A stretch of 64,000 bases of DNA. It comes from Neurospora tetraspora. Its lineage: Eukaryota; Ascomycota; Sordariomycetes; Sordariales; Sordariaceae. The stretch covers positions 2,327,001 to 2,391,000 of the forward strand of contig NW_026944385.1 in NCBI RefSeq assembly GCF_033439725.1, read 5' to 3'. The notes beneath the pieces are model-generated. The model had not been told where the DNA came from. It made no database searches and saw only the letters and a program-made list of their open reading frames with translations. This document shows, one piece after another, positions 45,661 through 57,500 of this stretch (position 1 is the stretch's first letter; each line of letters opens with the position of its first letter). Position numbers and translations under genes: made by a program.

Positions 45661-48600
45661 TTGGCCAGAGCCAGTTCAGAAAAATATTTTTCGGGATTAG
45701 AATCCGACGCTGAAGGTTGCAAGTGGCTGGTGACGGAGCAATTCGACATCGATCTGCTGACGACTTTCTGTCTCTCGGGTGCCGGTCCCGTAACGGTGTG
45801 AGGTGCAGAAGGGGCTGACCGAGCCACAGGTCTATCATCGATCATTTTCCTGGAAGGCGCGTTGTATCCGTCATAGATACTACTTCCACTCAGCTGTCGT
45901 ATTAAGATTTCTGCTGGCATAACCTGAACTGACATGGGGCCATAGTTAGTATGATGTGGCTGAGGACAGATGAACATGGTACTGAAAGTTGAAGAAAAGC
46001 TAAGGGACTGAGACAAACCTGGAGTCGATGATATTTCGTGTGCATCATTCCGCATACCGTGGGGGAGGCGACAAAGTCACAAAGTTACACGACCGCGCCA
46101 CAACCCCCCCGTTGTTCCACCGACCATCACCTTGTCGGGCTCGTCAGGGTGTCAGGCACGCCAGGCACGGCTTAAGGTCTTTGGAGGATTTTCAAACCGA
46201 GACGCGTGTAGGATCGGCAGTTTGGGACGATTCTTTATTATTAGAAGATGGGATGGTAAGTGAAAGAAGAACAAAAAAGGACAAGGCCGAAGCGGTGCCG
46301 ACAATTGCCAATGATTGCTTCGCTCTCGATGTTGCTCGTACAATGGAGGATTTCAAAGATGCTCTTCGACTGACGAAGACGTCTGATTTCATCCTTTTGA
46401 GGAAAGTGATCTTCAACATGGCGGGGCATCTCGAAGAGCTTGAATCGCCACAGTTCTTTATGGTTGCGCGCGCCTCATTGCATGCGCCTCACTTCATCCT
46501 AACGACGGAAGGAAGGACCGCCGTTACTTAGCAACCACTCAACACTGGCCGCACCGGTCCTCGGCTCATCCATTTGGCAAGTTCAATCTCCGAATCGAAT
46601 CCGGGGCAGGACCGAGGAACCGTTTCCGCTGGGGAAGTATCTCCTCGTACCGCCTTCTCTCCCTTCCATACCGCACACTCCGACCCCCGGACATGGACCC
46701 AGGAATACCGGAGCATCAGGAAAACGGTACATACATTATGGATAGGGCTCGGTGGCTCGGTGCCCTGGCTCAGTTTACGCAAGCGGTAACTGAAGGGGGC
46801 AGAATTGGAAAGTGACACTCACCGTTACCAAGCCGGAACGGCTCACACATCTCGATCTGATGAACTGCCTGCCTGCACCTCTCAGGGGAAGATTACCTCT
46901 TACCTATCACAAGAATCCTTCCCATTTCCCGCATAATATGAATGGCACGAATGGCACGGACAGACGGATGGGTGAGGTGTCTACCCTAGACCTACTACTA
47001 CATTGGCGCGGAATGTAACTGTGGTCTTGTCTGTGGCTCGGTTGGATTTGTCTCCTTTAATTTCACGGGCAGTTTACAGTGTCCGGTACTTTGGCAGTCA
47101 TGCATGGCAGCCATCGATGGATGGCAGTATTCGTGGAAAAGGGGGTTTGACTTCATGTCGATGGACATACATACATACACATATGTGTTTTTTATCCGTT
47201 GTCCACGTAAACATATGCGGAACCATGGTCTTGGAACTAAAAAAGGTCAAAGTACCAACTGGTAGAAACGTTCCGTCAATACTATCTCCTATAGATAGGA
47301 AGATGTTGGGTGATTTTTAGGAGAGTGTCACCCACGCCGCAAGATTGCAGGAACTCAACCCCCCTGAGCCCTGGTAACAACGAGCCAACGCTTTCAAGCC
47401 ACGACATCCACTTGGATTTTGTCTGTTGGCTGGATGAGGTGAGCCATGTCCCGTTGAGCCGTGCCGGTCATGGGCTCACGGACCTTCTCTTGACTGACAG
47501 GAAATTATTGAGTGGCCTGAGATGGCTATGGCCGTAGGCTGGCGCCGTTTCGTTTCATGTTTTCTCCCGCCGGAGCCAGTGCTATCATCACTGTTCTAGA
47601 CTGTTTCGGCGTCTGTTCTGGTCTGTATATGGTCTCATAGAGTGCGTCGAGAAGCCCTGGAGGCCGGAGGTGAGTGGGCTGAGAATTAGGGATCCAACGA
47701 CGACGTGGCCGTTAGATTTTCACGGCTCACGGTTGTCACGTCTGTCACGGCTGTCACGGCTGGCGGTACGGCGCCGAGCATTACGACCTGTTCAGTGGAC
47801 AGGATGTATTATTTTTGACTTGGCCTTCATCCCGGGTGTTGTCATTCCCGAATGAGCCGCATGAATCTTTGTCCAATGGCTTTGCGTGAAGACTGCTTTC
47901 AAAAAACGGTGGTTCGCCACCTGGACCGGCTTCTCGCTCACAGAAAGCGCCTGGAACTTCTTGAGCTGCGGCTGAATGTCACGATTGCCGCTACCCAAAG
48001 CTCGGACACCAAACAACAAGGAGAACGTGTAGCATGATAGTGCGAGAGGTATGTTCAGGAAGTGTGTATTTCGCTGTCCAAAAGTGGAAGAAGGGTAATG
48101 GTTAGAAATACCCAAAGAAGTGAAGATAAACACAAGTACTAAGGGGGTTTAGAATGCTCCCCAGGCCGCCCAACCAAACCGATAGTGTAGAGAAAATTCC
48201 CGTATCCAATCAACCAAACCGCCCTGTAAGCCCCATCCGTCTGTCACCCCTGGCTCTGTTTACTTGCCAGGCTAGTTGTACAGAAGAGAAGAAGCGAACA
48301 AGGAAGCAGAGAAGGAACTGTGCCCGTCAAGGGCCATGGTATCTCGAACAGGAAGAAAGAGAAGAATAGAGGAAGAAGAAGAACCATCAAGTATCAACGC
48401 CAAACAGCAACATAGCAAGACCCCCTTCCCCATTGACATGCAACGCATGTGTCTACGCATGTGCCCACGCCGCTTTTTTTGTTGGCGCCCCAAAAACCCG
48501 CCCAGACAAGACAAACAGACAGACAAAACCCGACCCCAGCCTTCTAAAGACCTGCCATTCCCGAACCCATAGAAACCAATCGCATGTCCGTTTGCCTTGT

Positions 48601-48751
48601 TTCCCATAACGTAATTTGTATCCTATGCGCTAGTCGTGTACCATATGTTATAGTTGTTATTGATCGTCCAGTCATAGGTTTGACACCCAGTGGAACAGAC
48701 AAACCCTGGAAGATGTTTGATGCTTCCTTCCAAGGGCTTGCAATGCATATC
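45661..48751. other. Stretch between the RIP block and the grainyhead gene
   Basis: 3.1 kb of ordinary composition. The only frame of note is 46028-46531 (+, 167 codons, ATG start), whose second half looks helical (KAEAVPTIANDCFALDVART, then FILLRKVIFNMAGHLEELES), but I see no family or intron context and do not call it. A short tandem repeat lies near 47.73 kb. Confidence 0.4.
47724..47766 (+). repeat. TGTCACG(GC) short tandem repeat
   Basis: Reads as CACGGCTCACGGT, TGTCACGTC, TGTCACGGC, TGTCACGGC, TGGCGG: about four units of a nine-base motif. Function unknown. Confidence 0.7.
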
Positions 48752-51543
48752 TTAGTACAACAGTCGCAACTCATATGCTGTCTGCGAGCTGTTGTTGGTC
48801 CTTGCTGGAGATGCTAGCTCGGCCTCAGGGCCATCGACGGCCATCTCCCATTCTCGCTTGACGCCAGAGTTGTTGACATTGACTTCGTGGATCTCGAGCT
48901 TCATGTCTTGGCCTTCCTGGAGCTCCTGAATAACGTCATCGTCCATTGCTACCTCAATTCCGCGCGGGAGAACGCGAGTGGTACGGACGATACTGCTCGG
49001 GTCCAGGTTCCATTTCTGCGCAATACGCATGACGAACTCATGCAGGCTCCGTTGCATGAGGTAGACCGCACGATAAGTTTCCTGGCCCTGTGGGTTTCCA
49101 GGATCTAGACGCGCCACATAAAAACAGGCAACGGGCTTGGTCGCCCTTTCTGGGGGAGGGCGGTAAGTCGAGTCGACATCCAAGGACTCTATCCAGCCCG
49201 TCAGATTTCCGTCATCATCCGTGGTCTGTTTGACTCTAGTTGGCTGGCCGGACAGTCCCTTGGAAGCATCGCCCGAGTTGAATCTGTGAAGCTCTGTCCA
49301 GTTTGGTTTCGATCCGCTGACGGACATCTGGGAAGCAAGCGAGAGCGAGCTTGGAGATGGCGAAACAAGAGAGGATCCACCAATAGAGCTTCGCTCGCTG
49401 CGCCAAGCGTTATTTTCCCTGGCCTCCAGCTTGGTAAGGTCAAGGGACTCCCCAGGAAGAACCACAGGATGCAGGTCGGGGTCGTCCAGTTCGTCACCAC
49501 GGAGGAATAGGACGCTGACAGGGCGGGTGCTGGTGAACATGTCCTGCTGGGTCTGTAGCTTCATGGTGAGGTCCTCTTCGAGCTGCACACGAGGGCCTCC
49601 TCCAGCGGAACTAGCGGATGACATGGACCACGTCCGCTTGTGTTTTTGGATCTTTCCAGGGCGATGGCTGCTTTGAGTCTTCATCTGTGCTACCCCTGAT
49701 TTCCTCCTCTTGCCGAAGTCCTTGATCCCGCTCTCGGCTTGCTGCATCTGCTGCTTGATTTTATCGATGTTCTTTCGTACGTGGGCAACGTCGTTAGCCA
49801 GCTTGCGCTCAGCACCGTGATCGCGGAACAACTTGACCTTGCAAAAGCAAATCTCGGCTCCGTCGTTGGAGTTTGGTGACTGGGGGGAATTCGGGAGATA
49901 GGGCTGTGTCTTTGCGCAGAGCCTCACAGGAATGCCCTTGACGCCCTTGGAATGGCTGAAGTCAGTGGAGAGGAAGTTGAAGCGGACGGCGATATTGCAA
50001 TCGACCGAACCGTTGATACCGGGGGTCCAGATGACCGAGAAACCGTCAAACGAAGCGCTCTCCAGTTCGATGCGCGTCCTCTTGTCGTCACCCTCTGCTG
50101 GCTGGCTAGCCTCGACAAATTCAACGGCTTGCAATTTTCCTCCTCTTTGGTGTGCTTCATTGGTGCCGCGGCCCTCTTTCCACAAGCTCCAGCACACACC
50201 GGGCTTGAGTCGCTGCTGTTCGTCTTCAAAAGATACCCTGACAAATGTGCGAAACCGGGTCCCCGGGGCGATGGGTAGTGTGGGCGTGGTATCGACGACG
50301 GACAGAGAGTAGGCCTGGCCCTTATTCAGGTAGGTGACAGGGATTTCGTCCGTGTTCTTGATCATGGCAGTGGGTGCGTTGAGTGTGGTGTGAAAGCGGA
50401 ACCTTTCGGCTGATGGCGGTAGCTGCATGGGAATGGGCATGCCGAATTGCCTGGTTTGGAAGCCCATCCCCATCATTGGAGACTGTTGGAAGCTGCCGTC
50501 CATGTTGCCCATCCTTTCATCAGCCTGATCCGAGTCTATGGGAGACCCGTCCTGGTCCATTGTTTCAAAGCCCGAGTCTTGGTGAAGAAAAGATGAGGGC
50601 GCATAGGACGGCTGAGACGGCGCGGCTGTAATAAAGGCGTTATAATGTTGAAACTGAGGAAAACTATGGTGGAATCCACCCAATTCCATATGCGCCCCTG
50701 GGTGCAGAGATCCGTCGGCGGTGGGCATCGACAGCGGCGTGCCCAAGCCCATTCCTAGGCCGAGCGTCGGGGTATGGAGATCTCCGGCCGTGGGATGATA
50801 GATGGTGTTCGTTCCACCCGGAGTAGGGGTATAATAGCCATGGCCGGCGGCGAATTGCGAGAAGGTAAACTGGCTCGCGTCTAGCGCAGACGGGGTGAAC
50901 CTCCACGGCTCGTTTGTGGCCCGGGGAGTCGGGTCCTGGTCACGGAAAGCGTCATGGCCAAGGCTTTGGGCCCTAAAGTTTTACCACAGTTAGCCAAACC
51001 CAACTCAGGGAATCCAGATGGCGAGATGGGATCGCATGGCATGACCGGCCCGCCCGACGGCTGCCGGCGCTAGAGGTCATGACCCATGCGAGCTTCCGCA
51101 ATGTCCGGGAGGTGCTTATTTTAAGCTTATTTCATCCGAGTCAAGGATGAAACACCCGGACCAACAGCTGCGACGCAACGGAACGATTATCTCGGGGAAA
51201 AGAGTCACCCACCTTTCTGTGGCTGTGACAGCGATGCCAGCTTGACTGGTGGTTGCGGTTCGGGCAGGCGGTGCCGGCCCGGAAGATGAAGTGGCGGCGG
51301 CTACTTCAGGGAATTGTTGCCTGAAGTGCGCCAGCAAATCATCTGCGGGCTTTTGCGAACTTGTTCTGTGAAGTAAAAGTGGTCAGAAAACCGGCCAAGG
51401 TTGAGAAAAGTGGACAGGACAGGCAGTAAAGTGGAAGCGCGGGTGCCAGTCCCGGGGTCCGGCCCTTATAGACGGGACGGTTGGCAGGCAGACAGAGCCA
51501 GTGCAAGGTAAAAAGCGCAAACTACTGACCGTTGGCGAAACAT
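48752..51543 (-). CDS. grhl: Grainyhead/CP2-family transcription factor
   Basis: Three exons: 51543-51530 (14 nt, ATGTTTCGCCAACG), 51365-51213 and 50972-48752, giving 795 residues with all phases consistent (introns 164 and 240 nt). The protein begins MFRQRTSSQKPADDLLAHFR. Residues about 240-470 form the CP2/grainyhead DNA-binding region: FRFHTTLNAPTAMIKNTDEI, PVTYLNKGQAYSLSV, FRTFVRVSFEDEQQR, VEFVEASQPAEGDDK, DGFSVIWTPGINGSVDCNIA, RFNFLSTDFSHSKGVKGIPV, CAKTQPYLPNS and the basic KDFGKRRKSGVAQMK end. Residues about 690-770 resemble the C-terminal ubiquitin-like dimerisation fold (CFYVARLDPG, YRAVYLMQRSLHEFVMRIAQ). By family knowledge fungal grainyhead proteins act in the nucleus on cell-wall remodelling and conidial separation. 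The 14-nt exon is inferred from frame and GTCAGT/CACAG borders. Confidence 0.93.
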
Positions 51544-54500
51544 GGTTCCTGAACGGGTCAACTAATCGCAACCGGTGAGACTCGTTGCCCCCTCTTTCTT
51601 CGAACACCGGAATGCTGGCTACAGCCAGATATTTGTAGTCGTATGGGTCCGGGCACGATAGTGACTCCAGCTGAATCGGTTCCGATAGAAGCCCCACTAT
51701 GCCGGTCGTCGTCGTCAACTCGCGTGGAATGATGGGACGAATCTGCCAGAAGATGCAAAGGCAGGCAACTGATTTAGACGCCACAGTGCACACAGGCTGC
51801 GGGAATCAAGTTCGGGTGTCAGGCGAATTCGTAATCCGACTCGGTGGGCGTGTCGCGAGTAAGTATGGGGGGAGGCCGAAAAGATGCGTTGCGTCGGTCA
51901 GGCAGGTCGCAGAAGCAAGTCCACGTTTTCTGTTGCGGAAACGAGAGGCAGCGCAAGCAGACTGAAAAGTCAAAAGAGAGAAACGGCAGATGCGCCAGAG
52001 AAATGGAAGCGAGAAGGAAGCGATGCCTCTGGGACGGCAAGGGAAATTTTTGGTCGGTCGGTTCGTTCCTTCTTCGTTTATTGCGACTAAGAGTTTCTTC
52101 CGCACCTCATGGCTGGCGCGCGCGGGTGTGTGGCCGGCCGAGCATGCCCTGTATATACCTCTCTACAGTCTCTACCGCTGAGACGAGGACTTCCCTTTCT
52201 TCCATGTGCCCTCGAGTTCGTCGTCCATACAGTGTATGTACCCCCAACACGCAGCAGCCGCTAATGCATTCCCAACCATCAATTAAAGCCCAGGGGTTGT
52301 GTTGTGGGTACCCTACCGTACCTACGTCGACCATCTCAGGCCAGAGGGGTACCGGGGTTTATTACGGTACCTGTACAGTGCTTACACAACGCTTGGTAAG
52401 TATCTTACACAGGAGCCGTCTTCTTTGCACAAAACATTTCCCAAGAAGAGAGATGAGATGGTCTTGGAAACGGCCAACGACCAAGTTCGCCTTGAGGTCG
52501 TGATAAACTTTGAGAGGCCGCCTACAGGTAGAAGGCGAAATACAGTACTTTACAAGCCAAGAGAAGTACAGTACTTACACGGGATTGAGTGAGGAGACTC
52601 GAGCAAGAGCGACGGAGGGTGGCCGATGGGAACGGACAGGAACGGAGTCTGCATTTCAATTTCATCAGTCGCTTTCACACTCACATGCACACCCCGCTAA
52701 GCCAAAAGAAGAAGTAATGCGATGGTGTGAAGGGAGCTGTGGGAGCCAACGGGGGTCTGATGGCTGACTCGACGGACAACGACCCGTCTGGCTGATGGCC
52801 GCGCATGGCTGACCCTCGCGGAGGACAGAAAGACGGGTGGACGGGTTGAGGGGCCCCAGCAATCTCCCCCCACCACAGGACATCCATAAGTCCAATCCAT
52901 GCATGGTAAAGTATAGAATTGGATGGTCGATTTGGGTCGACATCTTTTATCTGCTTTTCTGGGTGACAGCTGGCTCGCTCCGAATCAGATGCAAAGTCAG
53001 ACATGGGGTCTGGCACGTTCGCTGCATACACGTGTTGCCTACCGGTACGGGCTGTGTGTTGTTATGCGGCGACACATTGCGCGATGCTCCAGACGCCTAG
53101 TCTACAGCTCTCCTGGGATGTTTGAAGTGAGCATGTGGATGACACGAAGACGATTTTGCATATGTCTACATGGTGGAGCGGCAAAGCATTTGGTGAGTAT
53201 GGATTAACCCTTCTGCCCGAGCACATAGCGGGAATATTTCGGATCCCGATGGTCTTTCGCATATGATGTTCCGTGGGGATATAGAGGGGACCGAATACGT
53301 CCGTACGCAGTACCTTTTGAGCCATGCTATATCATGTGGTATGAGTTGGTCATATAAGCTATAGTTTGGTAGATTTGGCTTGCGACATGAGCAAAAGAAA
53401 ATGAGAATTGGGTGGTGTTATTGATCACGCACGTGCATAATCGACCCGCATCCTCGTCTTTGTGATAATGAGTCGTCGTTAGCTGATGCTCCGATGGTCG
53501 TTAACAAATTCCGATGGGCGTTGAGCACCGAACCGCTACCGGCACAGGCCGAAATTGCTAAGGAGGGGTTGCCAGAACTTCTCCACTCTCCGGTCCCCAC
53601 ACCGTTCATGGACGCTCGAGTGGAGTCCAGGCGCCTTCAACCGTCAGCCTGTCACGGCAAATGCCAAATCACTGCAGTGAAAAAGGCTTCACCACACATC
53701 GACGACGGAACGCATATCGGCGGTGAGAAAGATCCTAGGACCATGCGATGAGGTACTACTTAGGCAACAGTAAAAGTCCAAGAGGACACTTTTGTCTGGT
53801 ATCAAATAACTGCCCGAGGACTGAAGAGCTTGACTCGTGTATGAGTACACTACTAGTACTCGTCAGGTCTACAAAGCCGACCGTCTGACTAGTTGCGGAT
53901 GACGAGTATAGGTGCACTGAGCCGCCGTCTGATATCTTTTCGGGATGCAGTTGAGGTATCGATACTTCTCAAAGTGAGCCGAAAGTTTTGATGGTCGATG
54001 GACCATTGCAACTCCGTGGCTGTCCTGGACCCTCTGGGTTCCAGTCATCTCCGTCTGTTCAACTGTCGATCCCGATTGAATGCAGGCACGCAAAGATTGG
54101 TCCAGCGAAGTCCCTTGAGATCAGTCCGGACCCTGTGGCTTGAAAGCTGTCGCCACAGGTGTCGTCGGGTTTGCTACCTCTCTCAGCTGCACCACCTTGT
54201 ACAAATCGCGACGACTGGATGGCCTTTCTCCGATCTTCAAAGTCCCATATCACCTCGGCGGCTCAGCCTACCGCGATATCTGGATCCCAAATCTAGACCC
54301 CGCGATGCTCTCGCGAGGTCAAGCCCGCCCAACCAACACACTCTCACACAGCAGTCACGGGCAACAACAACACCTTCCAGTGTGGCGGCACGGCAGCCGA
54401 ATTTGGCACAGCACTCCCTCCGTACAAGTAAGTCGGGATTTGCTTGCGGACGGGAAAAAACACTAGCGAGATTCCTCCGAAATTTCCCTCCGCCATCGTC

Positions 54501-57500
54501 GATGCACCGTTGGAACCGTACAACACACACACCGTGAGTTCACAAAGGCCCGAGGAGTCAACAATCAACAAGCCCTGGTCCGAGTCCACATTTCCCAGCG
54601 CTGGGGGTGGATTGTGTGTCGCGGATCCCAGGGGTAGGCTGGACGGTTGGATGCCCGAAACAGATAAGCCCAGCGGAGTTGGGAATCCACAACGGGCACC
54701 ACGACAAAACTGAATCGACAAAAACTCAATGACGTCACAGGCGCTATTTTTTTTTCTAGCCCACCGTCTCCCTTTCCCCTCTTTTCCACGGGGAACATGC
54801 TGGGTCGGGGACTTTACCGAAATCGCACTACAATTATTGCGCAAGTCAACAGTTTGAAAGCCAAAAGGCCTCATTGAGAGAATCAATGGTATAATTTTTC
54901 TGGGCACCAAGGGAGGGGAGGATCATTTCTTTGTGCAGGGGGGTCGCTATTCATTCCTCTCGTCGCACATGTGCCGTCTCAAGCCACGTTATGGTTTTCT
55001 TCGACATTGGGCCGCCAGATATAACCAGGGGCTGTATTAGGGGAAGCATTGACAATCGTCTTGGCAAGACCCGTGTTCGGGACGAGCGTCGATCTTGGCC
55101 CGTCTAAGTCGCAGGTGGTTCTGGAAGTCTTCTGCCACCGATTTCACACTGAATTCGAACCGCGAAACACGGCAGCGACCCTCTCGGCCGGAGCCAAAAC
55201 TGACATGCCTGTGAGAGCTGTGACAGATGATGGGAGATTAATGGCCGTGCGCGAAACGTTTAAAATCTACGATCAGTGTCTCGCTTCCAGAACGTCTGTA
55301 CTCTGGTCAGATATTGGATACCGTCCGAATAGTCAATGTCGCATCCACCGGCAAATTCAACACCTCTAGTGTAGTATATATGAATCTCGATATATCTACC
55401 GATCTACCCACGCCGTTCAGACGACTGAATCAGACCTTCATGGCTTCTTCGGATTCGCTCGCTTTTTGCTTTGCTGTCAGAGCTGCACAGCTGGTGGATT
55501 TGGCATAAATAACAGCAACAGAAAATACCAGCCTCGCACGGCACAATGCTTGTTGACGAACAAGAGGGTTCGCGCAGGTGAGCGGCGGAAGCAGGGCTTA
55601 TACAAGGTTACTGCAGGTACGGTCTGATGAGATGAAGTTCGGCGCCCCCAGCGATTTCTGTAATTTGAGATTTCTGCTCACCCTCCCGTTCAACGGACAA
55701 GCCAACCCCGTCTGGAGCCGAGTCCCACAACGCGCCCGACCTCCATGGACCGACTGGCGCGGCCGGGAGGGGTCCTGTTCAGGAGAGGATAATCGGTCGG
55801 TCGGCCGGCCGCGAGGACAATGCCAGCTCGGCTATAAAGGTGCAATGCCGTCCTCCTTCGCGATCCGAATCACCGCGTCCATTGTGGTCAGCCTCGCCCA
55901 AATAATGACGTCATGGTTCTCCAGAGAGAAATTTCCTTCTCCGGACCGCTCGACTCCGCTGGATAAAAGCGCCAAGTGGTGTCTCCAGTGTGGGATGCGT
56001 AAGGGGCCAGATTGGGGGAGGCCCGCTTTCAGGGGAGATTGAGAAAGGCTCCGGCCCGGGGTGTCCACTGCGTGTGAGTGAAAACAATAGTGGCCCTGCT
56101 AAACCTCCTCACGCATCGCTACGCGGCACTGCATTGGAGTGGTGGATCGAGAAAGAAAGAATGAGGAGAAAGCACAAAAACACAAAAGAAGGTGTATTTT
56201 CCCCAAAGTGTATCTTTGGCGCCATCACTTGGCGCATAAGAGCAGTTGCAGCCCGCTTGCCGTCCGATTGTCACCCCCCGCAAGACCGGTCACGGGGAAC
56301 CAAGTGTAAAGTACATACGGTTACCGTAATAAACAATCGTTTCAAAGTCGTCTTTTCCCCCGCATCGCGCTGAGAGGTTGGGCGTGAGATTGAACCCGAA
56401 ACAGAGGAAGGAGCCTTTTCAGGCGGCAGCAGCATCGCCTGATAGCGTAGCCGCGGCTTGAAATGGGACCCTCTCATTCGCTCTAGAGCTGATGTGGCTG
56501 CGCAACTGACGTCATACTCGACTGACGCGCAGCAGTGGATTTGGTAGCGCGGTGTATCTGTGTGTCTTTATTTCCGGGTTAGGGATAATGCGGTAGACCT
56601 TTTCCGCTGCTCTGGGTCCAACTGCGACTGATTGTTTCGAATGCGAGCTGAGAGTCACGAGAAATTCAGTAATTCCCATTTCCATCCCATCTTTTAGGTA
56701 CAGCCCACCAAGCTACCTCTACCTAGCCGCGCACACCAACTGTTGTCTGACAGTGGTACATCCCGTGATCCAGTGGTGTTCAGCGTTGCCTTTTCCATGT
56801 TCAATTTGGGTCAAAAAGATACTTTTATACTTTCGATTTCCACTCATGTTGACCTTCCCCTTGGGCATCCTAAAAATGGCCTCTCACTGAGGATGGAACA
56901 CCTCTAACAGGTGAAGTTTACCGCCTTTTCCGAAGCAATTCGGGGCCCTGTGGGCTTGAGCCTGTGACGTCATCGTGACAATAGCGCCGGGAAGTTCCTC
57001 GCGCCTGCACGGGCTCGCTGGCTCTTTTGGGCGAATTGGGAATGGCATCTTACAAGGGCAGCTGCCCTGGGTGGAAATTGGCGTACCGTACGGACCATGA
57101 AGTGTAAACTGTGTCCCACTTGGACCGCAAAGTCGACGCCGCATTAGCTGCCTTCTCCCTTCCCCTCCTTTTAAACGCTCTCACACACTGATTCGAACTG
57201 ACAACTTCACACAACGGAAACGCGCTGTGCACACTCACGGCGTGATTGTCTCTTTGAGCTTTCTCCTTGCCGATCAGGGTACTCGTACAGATTTTTACGA
57301 CCCGCGCGCGCACAATTCTGTCTTGGTGCGATGTTGCACGACTGCCTGTGAATGAGGCACGCGGGCGACAGAACGCACATCTTTCACCATCTGTCACCTC
57401 TCGCGAATCGGCTCTTATCAACCACCTCGTCCATCCCAGAAGCTGTGAGAGAACACCACGGGACGAGAGGCACAAGTGTCCACACAGCTCATGTTCAAAG

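Noticed and set aside
51844-52503. 219-codon + strand ORF just upstream of grainyhead
   Set aside because: Starts in the probable promoter/5' UTR region, lacks codon bias and shows only Arg/Ser-rich random-looking sequence.
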